From assembly GCA_018398585.1 (NCBI GenBank), contig JAGTTD010000002.1, forward strand, positions 28,822,186 to 28,886,185: a stretch of 64,000 bases of DNA, written 5' to 3'. This document shows positions 20,558-32,140 of this stretch, piece by piece. This DNA is from Simmondsia chinensis. Taxonomy: Eukaryota > Streptophyta > Magnoliopsida > Caryophyllales > Simmondsiaceae. Each line of letters opens with the position of its first letter. The first letter of the stretch is position 1. The translations under genes were made by a program, and so were the position numbers. Under the pieces are notes generated by a model. It ran no database searches. It was given only the letters and a program-made list of their open reading frames with translations, and had not been told where the DNA came from.

Positions 20558-21060
20558 TGTTAGAGTATAAAACCAAACCCAGTCCTTCACCAATCAGCTT
20601 AAGTTTTGGGATAGCAGGTTCCTTGACATGGTAACGGAGCCTTGTTGAATAAGAGGTTACAAGTTCGAGTCTCAACATCCCCCACCCTAAATATTAATCC
20701 ATTTCAAGCAAAAGATATGGGTGGGCCTATGCAATATCCACACTTCAAGCTCAATAGGCATTTACATAAGGGAGCATCCTAGAGTATAAACCAATCATAA
20801 GCATTCACCCATTAGTTAAAGTTTTGGGAGGGTAGGTTCCTTGACATGATATAGAGCCTTGTTGACTATGAGGTTATGAGTTTTGAGTGTCAGAGCCCTG
20901 ACTTTAAATATTAATATATTTAAGGACAAGCTATCAATGGCAAATGCAATATCCATGCTTCAAGCCCAGCTGACATTCATGTGAGGGGCATTTTAGAGTA
21001 TGAAAACAATCTTGGGGACTCAACTTGTAAGCTTAAACTTTTAGGAGAGTTAATCCACAC
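20558..21060 (+). mobile_element. Tandem TRIM-like element (three short LTRs)
   Basis: Three copies of a roughly 70-bp terminal unit (TGTTAGAGTATAAAACC...GGTTCCTTGACA) begin near 20558, 20777 and 20992, a spacing of about 217 bp. The first two are followed by TGGTAACGGAGCC (20629) and TGATATAGAGCC (20847), decayed forms of the initiator tRNA-Met PBS TGGTATCAGAGC. The interiors share AAATATTAAT, GCAATATCCA and CTTCAAGC. This is the layout of a TRIM with a recombined tandem copy. No convincing target duplication seen. It lies in the BIG5 5' UTR intron, 15 bp from the start-codon exon. Confidence 0.65.
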
Positions 21061-21340
21061 AAATCTTCTTCTAATGGTAAACCAGCAAACAAAAGCAGAG
21101 AAAAGAAAATTGTTCTTCTAAGCTACCGTTTGGGAATTAGATTAAAAGTCAGAAGAAAACAAGATCATATGCATCTTTGAATTGCCGAACAGAACTCCAT
21201 CCAAAATTCCACGTTCGACAGATCGCCATTTCAATAGAAAGCCAAATGCTGGCGTGGATCTAACGATTTTAACGATCTGATAGACAAAAAAACCCTAATT
21301 GTTCGGGAAATCAAAGGGCAATTCAATTAAGTGTACTTAC

Positions 21341-21530
21341 ATCGGAAAGGTAGAATTCAACTCAGTGGTAGGGTAGGCAAGATCCCAGCATATGATGAGG
21401 ATCAAAGGGAAGAGAACGGAGCAGAGAGAGAGAGAGGGGGGGGAGGGGAATTTGCAAGGAATCGGAGACGGAGGAGATCGGGGCTCAATACTGAGGCTGA
21501 GTGAGACCGACTTGCATTGTCTGAACAAGG
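21341..21530 (-). other. BIG5: BIG5 5' UTR exon and 5' UTR intron donor
   Basis: On the minus strand this stretch is CT-rich (the GA run on the plus strand at 21427-21450) and ends at a consensus donor, CCGAT|gtaagt, with GT at 21340-21339. The matching acceptor, gaagcag|ATGG, places the start codon ATG (20542-20540) as the first three bases of the next exon. The intron between is about 800 nt and carries a tandem TRIM. The transcription start is not determined; 21530 is an estimate from where pyrimidine-rich leader-like sequence begins. No clear TATA box was seen upstream. Confidence 0.55.
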
Positions 21531-21888
21531 GGGTTTGAAGCTGTGGATCTTGGATCTGTCTTAACTTCGGATTCTAATGTTTTTGTTAAATTCTTTTCTC
21601 TTTTGGCCTGCCAAAGTTCCCATTTGTTTACCCGAATTTTAAATTGATCTTTGACCCAAAAAAGCTCAAATTGCTCATATTGGTCTCGGCTCCGGAGATA
21701 AAAGGTAAAGAGAAATGAAGAATACTATGTTTCAATTTGGCACATTGACTTAGAATTAGACTGTAAAATTATAATTTAAATCAAAATTCGATGAATTGAA
21801 ATTTGGATGAAATGTTAGTTCCATTTTTTGGCTAATCAAAGGAGTTGAAACTTTAACCCAAAAAAAAAAAAGTTGAAACTTGGAATTG
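21531..21888 (-). other. Sequence upstream of BIG5, no motif assigned
   Basis: Presumed promoter-proximal region of BIG5. AT-rich. No TATA box or known element could be supported. Confidence 0.4.
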
Positions 21889-21903
21889 TAATTTCATAAC
21901 TAA

Positions 21904-22151
21904 AGAAAGGCGTATACCCAGTGCCTTAAGGATTCTCGCCTACGCAGGGTTCGGGGGTGGGGGGAGGAGGATGTACGCAGCCTCCCCCCTTCAAGGTGTT
22001 AATCTGAAGAAAGGCTGTTTCCGAGTGCCCCCAACCTGAGGCTGAGGACTTCCCAAGAAGTCACTCATCCTGATACTGCGCTCGTCCAAGTACGCTTAAC
22101 TTTGGAGTTCTAATGGGATCTAGTGACGGCGTGTTGGTGCCCTCTTTGATA
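21904..22151 (-). mobile_element. 5S rRNA-derived SINE with RTE-type tail, copy B
   Basis: Same architecture as copy A. On the minus strand a 5S-like head (GATCCCATTAGAACTCC, AAGTTAAGCGTACTTGG, AGTGACTTCTTGGGAAGTCC) is joined to CTCAGGTTGGGGGCACTCGG and the RTE-type 3' domain (GGAGGCTGCGTACATCC, GAACCCTGCGTAGGCG, AAGGCACTGGG). A perfect 15-bp direct repeat, TAATTTCATAACTAA, flanks it (21889-21903 and 22152-22166). It is more diverged than A and lacks the GTGTTGCACC end of the 5S head and the TTG tail. It lies about 370-620 bp upstream of the BIG5 leader. Confidence 0.88.
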
Positions 22152-22394
22152 TAATTTCATAACTAACCGTCTTAAATTAAAGTCAATCGAATTAGATTAT
22201 TTCGAATTTCGAGTCAATTTTGATTGGAATGGACCATTTCAAATTGAAGTTATTTCGAGTTTTGGATCAACTTGAGTTAGATTTTAGTTGGGCTGAATTA
22301 TATCATGCTCAAGTTGTATTAGATTTTGGATAAATTAGATCCTTCATTCTAGGATTTGAGTTAGCACAGGTTGGGTTTGAGTTTGGTAGGGTGA

Positions 22395-23376
22395 TGTTAA
22401 CGTTTAGGTGAGATAACTTATGTTAAACCTTTTACAAGTCGTGAAAAGCAAAAAGAACGAATTACAGACGTGAGATCTCAAATTCAAAGCAAACACAACA
22501 AAGAACACCAAGATTTTTATGAGATTTAGACCCTAAAAAGATGGTTCTAGTTCTCGGCTTCCTATTTTCAAGAGATCTTCACTATATTGGTGATTATTAT
22601 AAGTTATTGACGGATTACAACTAATAAACAACAAATAAAACACAAGAACTCAAAATACAGACTCAATCTTGGCTTCTAAGACAGAAACTTAACAATCAAA
22701 CCCTATATCTTGAACGTCTCCTCACCAGTAGCAGCAAATTCTACAAATCTTGGCTCATGAGCTTGGAACGTCCATGAAAATGACTCAAAAAAGGATTAAG
22801 GTTAGTGTTTCACAATGAAAAGCAAGAAGAAGCAGAAAAACCAGAGCAAAATTTGGGGGAAAATGAAATGCAAATGAACATCTATCTTCCAAACCCTAAA
22901 AAATTCAGCTTATATCCCCCCCCCCCAAAAAAAAATCCGTGTGGCACCCTTAAAATCTCATCACAGCCATCCATTGAGAAGCATCCAACGACCCAAATAT
23001 GCCCAAACAAGCACAAATCCAAGGGCTAATATTGCAGTGCCTTACTTCATATCAAGGGACGGGATGGAGACATGCGTCAACAACCAGAATGGTAACAAGT
23101 ATGGCAAGGCAGCACGGGCAGGGGCATTGTAGACAATGTCTTAATAGCAAAAATAGATTGATTTTGACCCTCAAGTTGCATATATTTACAACTTTTCCAT
23201 TTATTTGTCCAGATAATAATTCGCTGCATTTTGAGTTTAGATTTAACAAAAAGCGATGCATTTAACTTGTTGAAATAACATCAATTTTGTAGGTAATCTC
23301 ATTTTTAGCTCATTTTAATCCTAATGTTATTATTAGGCATGGCATAGGCTGTATGCGTACCAATTAGGATCCAATA
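22395..23376 (-). repeat. Copia 3' LTR (left end approximate)
   Basis: On the minus strand a purine tract, GAAGGTGGAGAT (23388-23377), is followed by TATTGGATCCTAATTGG, the usual copia LTR start (TGTTGG) with one change. The left end is placed at GTTAACA (22395), but TTTAACA at 22421 is an alternative. No partner LTR is available to confirm it. 22167-22394, to its left, holds nothing recognised. Confidence 0.55.
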
Positions 23377-23568
23377 ATCTCCACCTTCGTATTCATATGG
23401 ACTATCCACTAGATCCTCTCTAATAATAAAGAGCATTATCACAAACAATTTACCCCGTTTGGGCAAGCTTAATACAATTTACAAACATTTCCAATGAAGT
23501 GATTTCGTACCCATGTCTACGAGGTTATCCTCAATATTAATTTTTAGCAACTCAGCTTAGTTTGCATC

Positions 23569-23949
23569 TCATTGGTTCATGATAAAATACCTTCTAACAG
23601 TAAGGTGTTTTGTCCTATCATGAAATACTGGGTTTCTACATAAGACAATTGCCGATTGACTATCAGAATATATCTTAGGTGGCCCTAAGCCAAGTTTGAT
23701 TTCAGATAGTAAGCCTCTAAGCCATATACCTTCTTTAACAGCATAAAAAGTAGCCATAAACTCATATTCGATTGTTGAAAGTGAAGTTAAAGACTGTAAC
23801 TTAGACCTCCAACTAATGGCTCCATTAGTTAAAGTAAAAATATAGGTTGAAGTTGATCTTCTTCTATCCAAATCACCAGCAAAATCAACCTTAACATACC
23901 CAACTAATTTTAGGTTACCTTGGTCTCTACCAAAAGTTAAACCTAAGTC
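23569..23949 (-). pseudogene. Copia RNase H fragment
   Basis: Encodes DLGLTFGRDQGNLKLVGYV, VDFAGDLDRRRSTSTYIF, SWRSKLQSLTSLSTIEYEFM, KEGIWLRGLLSEIKLGLG and IYSDSQSAIVLCRNPVFHDR. These are the copia RNase H motifs, including the DADYAGD- and STTEAEY-like positions. The upstream end is cut at 23949 by the L1 poly-A tail; the RT it belonged to is at 40629-41640. Confidence 0.92.
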
Positions 23950-23968
23950 TTTTTTTTTTTTTTTTTTT

Positions 23969-25647
23969 GGTAAGTCAGCAAAATAGATAGACAAAAAGAA
24001 AAGAATTCAGCTACAAGGGGCATACCCCAACAGAGTTCAAATAAAGACAACCATAACAGAAGCTAAAAAAGAAACAAAAAGAAAGCTAAACTTCAAGGAC
24101 TCATTTGCTAAGCAAGGAGGCATGATGATGAGCTCCCCTGAACGAAGAAGCAGCAAGCAAGCAGCTCATGACCAAACCCGTAATCTTTTCTCTCACGGCT
24201 TCAACTGGTTTGGACTGAGAACGTTGAACCCTAAGGTTGCGCTCATACCAGAGAACATATACGATCACTGAGAGGCAAAATCGAGCGATAATACTGCCAA
24301 TCTCCCGGCCCTTGAGGTGCTGAGCAGCCCAAGGAACAAGATCACACCAAGGAAGCGTAGGCCAAGAAGCAGTTGTACATGGAGTAATGCAGCTCCAAAC
24401 AAAAGCAGAAAAGGAACAATCGAAGAAAAGGTGCCCATGACTCTCATCAACCGAACCACAGAGAACACAAACACTCTAAACCCCCTGTGCTCCAAATCTC
24501 AGAAGCCTGTCTTGAGTCCATAGACGCTTTCTAGAAGTGAGCCATAGAAGAAAGGAATGGCTAGGAATGTGAAGCTGAAACCACAGTAAATAGAGAATAA
24601 AGTCCTCCTCTCTCCTACTCCGGATCATCTTCCAAGCGGATTTGGTGGTGAATTTCCTTGAGAGGCCACCCAACCACTTGATAGAATCCGCTACACCAAT
24701 CATATCCCAGATGGGTCAGAGGTCCAGACATCCTTGCAGAAATCTCCACCGATCAACCTTAATGATCACTGAGACCCGAGAATCCCACAGAAGACCAGAA
24801 GAGGTGAGTAGTCGAGCAGGGAGATCTTTGAGAGGTGACCGCAAGGTAGCTAATAATCAGTCCATAAGGCCATATCAAGCCCATCGCCTATGATATGACG
24901 AAATGCTTTAAAGCAAAGACAACCAATTGATAGAAACCGACGGCAACACCATGATGCTGAACTCATAGCATGAATCATCCAAAAACTCCTTCTGGAAGGC
25001 GGTTTGAATGAACCCAGTGAGGCCAAATTGATGAAGAATCAGAAAGGAGGAACCAGAAGAGCTTCATAATCGAAGTCGGGTTCCACTTAGCAAGATGACA
25101 AAGTCCTAGACCACTTAGCAAGATGACAAAGTCCTAGACCACCATCACATCTAGGATAGCAAAGATGCCTCCATGCCACCTTCACCCCCCCGGACCCCCC
25201 CCCCCCCCCCCCCCCCCGGCGGCCCCAGGGTCAACAAAGTGCCACGCCAAAGGAAAGCGTTTAATATCGACTCAATCTTCCTAATCATCGTCTTCAAGAG
25301 CATGAAGACCGATGACCAGTAAACCTGAATAGCTAAAAGGAATGACCTAATAAGCTGTAGGTGGCCAACATACGACAAAGAACGAGAGGTCCATAGCCGA
25401 ATACGAGAGAGGATGTGATCCAGAAGCGGCTTGCAATCCACATGTTGCAGCCGATAATTAATAAGTAGCACTCCCAAATACCAATCTGAGCATTGCCTAA
25501 AATTGAAACCCAAAACACCAAGTAAATCACTCTGAGTCACAGAATCAACTCAAGTTAGAAAAACAATATTCTTTGCTGCATTCGAGGAAAGCCCCGAAAG
25601 AATAGCAAAGCAATCCAGAACCTCACAAACAACTATGACATTGCCCA
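23969..25647 (-). pseudogene. L1 ORF2 distal half: RT thumb, connector and zf-RVT domain
   Basis: Encodes LLGVLGFNFRQC and WYLGVLLINYRLQ (the RYLGVPL box), ILSRIRLWTSRSLSYVGHLQ, IQVYWSSVFMLLKTMIRK, then WLGGLSRKFTTKSAWKMI and HSFLLWLTSRKRLWTQDRLL, the zinc-finger RVT domain. A 23-base C run (25195-25217) interrupts the frame. The sequence continues at 37269 beyond Ty3 element A. Confidence 0.88.
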
Positions 25648-25652
25648 AATCA

Positions 25653-26085
25653 TGTTATGATCCGAAGTTGATCCGAAGAGAATTAAGTCATGAAGCTGTT
25701 GTTCTTGTTATTTTTTTTTAAATCTGTAATAAGCATAGTGAAGTGTTGCGTTTTATCATTGCTTGGTTATGTCTCTAGCTAGTGGTTGGCGCCAAGAGGT
25801 TGTAATAGGTGGTTAAGTTGGTTATTTGCAAGCTTTGGTCAATATTGGCTGCTTGGGTTTAGTTAGTCAGTTAAGGCTTAGTCTCTATGCAATGCACTTA
25901 GATCAAGTATAAGTAGCTCAATTCTTGTAATGTCATTCATTCAATCAAATATACAAACTATCTCTTTGAGATATTTCTCTCCTTCTCATCTTACTTTCTT
26001 TATTATCTTGTCTCCTTCACTTCTCTTCTCATCTATACTCTCTCTTCCACAGTGTTAATCTCCTAGGTCATCTAGAGGTTTAACA
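25653..26085 (+). repeat. 5' LTR of Ty3 element A
   Basis: TGTTATGATCCGAAG to GAGGTTTAACA. The PBS TGGTATCACAGC (26088-26099, initiator tRNA-Met with one mismatch) follows after two bases. Confidence 0.92.
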
Positions 26086-26192
26086 ATTGGTATCACAGCC
26101 TCATTTAGCTTCCAAATCAAACGTGATTTGACATCAAATATTCTAATTGCAAACATAAAATACTGAATTGATTCGAAAAAGTTGAAAAACAA

Positions 26193-27758
26193 TGGCAAGT
26201 CAATCGATACCAGGAGTTACAACTAGATCAGGAGCTGCTAGAGCAGCAGCTAATCCTTCATATGCTGATGTTGTTAGTGCCGGTGCTGCAGTAGACCAGG
26301 ATTTTGTCACGAATGCATAATTGAGCTTCCAGATGAAGGACTTCTTTGTTCAGTTTCAGCAATCACAAAGTGAAGCCTTAAGGCAGTCGCAAAGTGAATT
26401 CTTACTTTAGTTTAATCAACAATTCAAGGATCAGTTTGATCATCGAGCTCAACAAATTAAAGAAAAGATTTCTAATCGCGTTAATCAACAATCACAAGAG
26501 TTTGAGGAATGGTTTAACAGTCGATTTAGTCAGCAAATGCAACAGATTGATGAGAAATTTGTTGAACTACGAGACCAATTCAGGAGACAAAATGTGCCTG
26601 CTTCTCCGAAACCATTAATACCTACTAGTATGCTGCATACAAATCAGAAGAAGATAAGACCTCCAGAAGATGTGAATCATCAAATGCCTAACGTGACAGT
26701 TAGAACTCAAGATCGAGCTCCAACAGCTGAAGTTAGAGTGCAAGATCAAACTCAAGAAGTTAAGGTAACTGCCAGAGCACAGGATCAGTCACTTAATCCA
26801 GCTCATTCACGATCTACAAGTATGAATTCAGGACAGAGCGATCATCCTCCTGATCTAGCAGGTCAGCTTAGATCTGCCAGCTTGAATGTGGAACAATTGG
26901 ATCAGCCACCTAATCAGTGTCATCAGCAACATTCAGGGAGTAATGATGCAGAAGTAATGGTTATATGCAGCCAAGAGTTCATATTGATCCGTTTGATGGA
27001 AAGCAACCTCATTCTTGGTTGAGAAGGTGCGATCGTTATTTTCACTTCTACCACATTGATGAGGCTCAAAAGATGCAGATAGTTGTTGTGTATCTCCTTG
27101 GAGATCATGAGGTATGGCTGTACAGTTTATTAAAAAGCAATCCTACACTATCTTTGGCTGATTTTGTGAAAGAACTTTGTGAGTGGTATGGTGATGAAGA
27201 CTCTAGTGACATTGTTGATAAATTTAACAAAGTAATTTAAGAAACATCCATGAAGGATTATATGATAAGGTTTGAGAACCTCAGTATGTCTCAAGCTTCA
27301 TTAGTGGTTTAAAGCCCAAAATTAAGAATCTTGTTAAGGCGGCTGGTCCCAAAACTTTGTCCAAGGCTTATGCTAGGGCTAAGCTCTATGAAGCAACAGT
27401 TCTTACTTCCAATGATGGAACAAGATATAGAGGAAGTGGTTCTAAACAACAGAAGAAACCTGTTGGATTCAAGACCAATCCAGCGCATGAAAAGAAAGGC
27501 CAAAGGCTTTGCCTCAAGTGTAATCAGCCATATCAGTTTGGGCACAAGTGCAATTCAAAATTATTCATGTCTGTTCAAGGAATCAATGCTGAAGAACAAG
27601 TTGACAGTGATGAATCTGAAGCTGAGGGTGACAGTTCAGATTTAAAATCACAAGAGGAATTGATTGAGGATGAAGCTGAGATTTCAATGAAGGCTTTAAC
27701 AAGAAATGAGCTCACAATACGATTAGGATCAAAGGAAAGGCAGGCAAGAGGTCCTTAA
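26193..27758 (+). pseudogene. Ty3 element A gag
   Basis: ATG at 26193 (MASQSIPGVTTRSGAARAAA), stops soon after, then a coiled-coil/Gln-rich linker. Conserved gag: RVHIDPFDGKQPHSWLRRC, YFHFYHIDEAQKMQIVVVYL, FISGLKPKIKNLVKAAGPKT. Zinc knuckle CLKCNQPYQFGHKC at about 27512-27553. Frameshifts near 26960 and 27240-27330, with a small deletion relative to B. Confidence 0.9.
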
Positions 27759-28180
27759 TTATCTTGATTGATAGTGGAAGCACTCATAGCTTCAATGATC
27801 CTAAAGTGGTGAAGAAAGTAGGACATGAGGTGATCAAAACTCATCCCTTAGCCGTGATTGTTGCTGATGAGAAGTCCATTTTGACTCAGAACAAATGCCA
27901 GGGGTTTCAGTGGCTTATGCAAGACCGTAAGTTTGATTATGACTTCAGAATACTGCCCTTGGGTGGATGTGACATGGTTTTGGGGGTAGATTGGATGAGA
28001 TCCTTCAGCCCTATGATGTTTGATTTTACAAATCTGACTGTGGCATTTGAGATTCAAGGCTCTAAATTTGTCTTACAAGAGATCATAGATCAAGCTCAGT
28101 TGCAAGAAATCAAAGGCAAGAAATTAAAAGGAGAGTGCTTACTATTGGGTAGGACATTTGTTTGCTATATCTCCTACTAA
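27755..28180 (+). pseudogene. Ty3 element A protease
   Basis: IDSGSTHSFNDPKVVKK holds the aspartic protease DSG site. DMVLGVDWMRSF is the second conserved box (ILGxDWL type). The frame before it is broken by a stop at 27757. Confidence 0.9.
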
Positions 28181-29600
28181 TATGGGAGACAATCTTCAGC
28201 CTAAAGTTAGGGCCTTGATTGAAGAGTTTGAGGATTTGTTTAAGCAATCAAAGACATTACCTCCTAAGAGACAGTTGGACCATGCCATTCCTCTTAAGCC
28301 AAATTCTGAGCCTGTTAAGCTAAGGCTTTACAAGTATCCCCATGCTCAGAAGACTGAGATTAAGAGGCAGGTAGATGAGCTACTCAAGACATGCTTTCTG
28401 AGACAAAGTCACAGCCCATTTACTTCACCAATCATTCTAGTTAAGAAGAAAGATGGCACAGCTAGGATGTGTGTAGATTACCGGCAACTTAACTCATTAA
28501 CGGTGAAAGACAAGTTTCCAATTCCAGTCATAGATGATCTGTTGGATGAGCTACATGGAGCTATTATCTTTTCCAAGCTTGATTTGAGGCAAGGGTATCA
28601 TCAAATAAGAGTATTGGAGCAAGATGTGTACAAGACTGCTTTTAAGATACATTATGGCCACTTTGAGTTTGTAGTTATGCCTTTTGGTTTAACTAATGCT
28701 CCAGCCACATTCCAAGCAGCGATGAACGAGGTCTTCAAGCAGTTTTTGAAGAAATTTGCATTGGTTTTCTTCGATGATATTCTGATCAATAGTTCCTCAC
28801 TTGAAGACCATTTAATGCATCTAAGGGAAGTCTTCCTAATCATGCGCAAGCATTAGCTATTTGCAAAATTGACTAAATGTTCTTCTGATCAGACCTAATT
28901 GGAGTATTTAGGCCATGTTATTTCTCAAGAAGGAGTCTCTACTGATCCCTCAAAGGTTCAAGCAATGAAAGAGTGGCCTGAACCAGTAACTTTGAAGCAA
29001 TTGCGACGTTTCTTGGGCTTAACTGGCTATCACCGGAAGTTCATTGCCGGTTATGGTTCCATAGCTAAACCTTTAACTGGTTTGCTGAAAAAGACTCATT
29101 CAAGTGGTCAGAAAAAGCCCAAGCTGCATTTGAATCCTTGAAAACTACAATGTGTGGAGCTCCTGTTTTAGCTATGCCAGAGTTTGTTGCTAAGTTCATT
29201 TTGGAGATAGATGCTTGTGGGAATAGAATTGGTGTTGTTTTATCTCAAGGAGGCAAGCCAATAGCGTACCTTAGTCAGGATTTGAGCTCAAAACATCAGG
29301 CATTATCCACATATGAGAAAGAATACTTAGCAATCTTGCTGGCTGTAGATAGATGGAGACATTACTTGGATAGGCATTGATTTAGGATCAAGACTGATCA
29401 TCAAAGCTTGAAGCATCTTCTTGAACAAAAAATTGTGACAAGGATTCAGAAGAAGGGGTTGATGAAGATGTTGGGCCTTGATTATGTCATTGAATACAAG
29501 AAAGGAAAAGAAAATGCTGCTGCTGATGCTTTGTCACGCAGATTAGAAGACTGTGAGCAAGGTTCTTGTGGAGCAATATCTGTGGTGCTTCCTACTTAGA
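28158..29600 (+). pseudogene. Ty3 element A RT and RNase H
   Basis: [55 protein letters not shown] and LVFFDDILI (catalytic FFDD) define the [22 protein letters not shown] is the connection. LEIDACGNRIGVVLSQGG and TYEKEYLAILLAVDRWRHYL give RNase H. Stops at about 28854 and 29378 and a one-base frame change near 29100 break it. Confidence 0.93.
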
Positions 29601-29941
29601 TTGAAGAGGTGTACAAATTCTATGAAGGTGATCCTTTTGCATATAATTGCATTACAGCATTCAGTGTGAACAGAACAAGTCAGCCTGTTGCAGATGCATA
29701 TGTTTCTGTGGTGAATGGTGTCATTCGGTTGAAGGATAGGTTGTACATTGGCTCTTCCACTTATTTGAGGCAGCAGATCGTTAGAGCTTCCCATGATTCA
29801 GCTTGGGGAGGTCACTCTGGGGTGGAAGGAACCTATTAAAGGCTTCAGGCTTATTTCAGGTGGTCTGGTATGAAGCAATCAGTGACTGAATTCATGCAAG
29901 CTTGTGAAGTTTGCCAACAAACTAAGCTTGGTGATCATAGG
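29601..29941 (+). pseudogene. Ty3 element A integrase, 5' part
   Basis: LRQQIVRASHDSAWGGHSG and ACEVCQQTKLGDHR form the HHCC zinc finger of integrase. A TAA stop lies at 29837-29839. Element B is inserted immediately after the zinc finger. Confidence 0.9.
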
Positions 29942-29945
29942 TATC

Positions 29946-30360
29946 TGTTATAATTCCTTTAGTCTTTTGATTGTATTTGGTCTTTAACTGCTTGTAATGT
30001 GTTTGGTTACTTTGGTATTGTGTTTGTTTGTTAGTTGCCAAGCAAATTGGCACCATGAGGGTCAGGTTTAGGTCCTTAAGGTCAAGGCTAGTCAAATGTG
30101 GCGGCTCCCTTGTGTTTAGGCGCCAAAATTCAGTTAGGCGGTTAGAGTGGGTTGTGTCCTTATGCATTGTACCTAGGTCTATTATAAATAGATCTAATGC
30201 TTGTAATCTCATCATTCAATCAATAACAAACCTGATTTCCTTTGGATAATCTCTCTAATTCTCATCTAATTCTCTACTTTCTCATCTCCTTTCAATTGTC
30301 TTCTCACCTTATCATTCTCTTTCACAAGGTTAGCTATCAACTTAGGTTTGGTAGTTAACA
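29946..30360 (+). repeat. 5' LTR of Ty3 element B
   Basis: TGTTATAATTCC to GTAGTTAACA. PBS TGGTATCAGAG (30363-30373) after AT. Confidence 0.93.
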
Positions 30361-30434
30361 ATTGGTATCAGAGTTGGTTCAACTTGTCTATTGCTTGATT
30401 TGAGCTGGAAAAATCAAGAAAACACGATCAAAGT

Positions 30435-32137
30435 ATGGCTGATGGAGTTAGGACACGATCGGGAGCAGGAGGAGGCAATGCAGCTTCAGTTGTTCAACCA
30501 GAAATGACATATGCTGCAGCTGCTGGTTCGAACACTTCAAAGGAATATGTTACAATTGATCAGATGAAGGAATGGTGTAATCACATTACTAATTCGCAAT
30601 TACAGTCACAATTACAATTATAAGAACGCATGTTCTCAAGATTACAGCAAATGAAGTTGGAAAATCAGCAAAGTAATGATGATCGATTGTCAAAATTGGA
30701 GGAAAGGTTGGAGAATCTGCAAGATCAGATCAAGAAACAAGGAGAATCATCTGTCAATGTGATTCTTAAACTTGCAAGTCAGCTCATTCCTCCAGCTGTT
30801 GTGGCTCAACCGCAGGTTCATCCAGACAGAACGGAGAATTTGGATAAGAATCGTGGTAAATCTCCTGTGATACAAGTAGAAGCTGGTCCCTCAGTTCATA
30901 TCCGATCAGTGGATGATTGACCTTCAGTAGTTGAGGCTGCTACAGGAGCACGTGATCGAAATACAGCCAATTCAGATTTTGTGGCCAGAGTGCAGGTCTG
31001 CAATCCGGGCCACCTAATTCAAATGCTCACCAAAGGAGTTCATCCGATGACCTTGAACAACAGAATAGACCTCCTGATTTGCATCAACAGCAGAGATCAT
31101 TGAGTAATGATGTTACATCTAGTGGCAGAAGTTATGCTCATAGACAGCCAAGGGTACAAATCGAGCCTTTCGACGGAAGACAACTTGAGTCTTGGTTGAG
31201 GAGGTGTGAATGGTATTTTCATTTCTATAACATCAATGATGTTGAAAAAGTAGAGCTAGCTGTAGTGCATCTTCATGGAGACCACGAGTTATGGTTTTAT
31301 AGTATATTGAAGAGTAATCCTTGTCTTTCTTGGGGCCATTTCGTGGAAGAGCTTTGTGAGAGATATGGCGAAGAGGATTCAAGCGATGTTGTTGATAGCT
31401 TTAATAAAGTTTATCAAACATCTATGGTGAAGGAGTACATGGTCAGATTTGAGAATTTGCGTGCTAACATGATAGCCATTAATCCACATTCTACCGAAGC
31501 ATATTATGTCTCAAGCTTTATTAGTGGATTAAAGCCAAGAATTAAGAACTTGGTTAAGGCCATTGGGCCAAAGACTCTCTCCAAAGCCTATAATAAGGCT
31601 AAATTGATTGAGGCTACACTTGTATCTTCAAGTGACAAAAGCAAATTCAAGAGTAGCAATTACAAGACTCATCAAAGAGACTCATCAAGCATCAAGGCTG
31701 GCCGTTCAGTGGACAAGAGATCTACACGGTTATGTTATAAATGTAATCAGCCATATCAGCCCGGACATAGGTGCAATCCAAAGTTTTTGATGTCTGCAAG
31801 AGGTTCTCGTGTTGATGTTGAATCAGAGACTAAAGGTTCAGGTTCTGCAGAGGATAGTTCAGGGCAAGATTCACATGATGAGCTGTTTGAGGATGAGGTT
31901 GAGATTTCCAAGAAGGCATTGACCGGGAATGGAGCTCACAACACCATACGCATTGGTGGGAAGGCAGGAAAAGCTTCCATTACCATTCTTGTGGATAGTG
32001 GAAGCACACATAGCTTTGTTGATCCCAAGTTGGTGAAGAAGGTGAAGCATGAAATCATCAAAACTCATCCCTTAGCCGTAATGGTAGCTGATGGCAACTC
32101 AATCACTACTCAAAACAAGTGCCAAGCATTCCGTTAG
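30435..32137 (+). pseudogene. Ty3 element B gag and protease
   Basis: ATG at 30435 (MADGVRTRSGAGGGN). The coiled coil DDRLSKLEERLENLQDQIKK lies at about 30678-30737. A long clean frame from 31079 holds PRVQIEPFDGRQLESWLRRC, EELCERYGEEDSSDVVDSF, zinc knuckle CYKCNQPYQPGHRC and protease ILVDSGSTHSFVDPKLVKK (about 31986). Stops at 30621 and 30918, a frameshift before 31079 and TAG at 32135 disable it. Confidence 0.93.
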
Positions 32138-32140
32138 TCT

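Noticed and set aside
30028..30249. Frames in the LTRs of element B (30028-30249 and 35359-35601)
   Set aside because: The same frame appears in both LTR copies because the LTRs are near-identical; promoter/leader sequence, not a gene.
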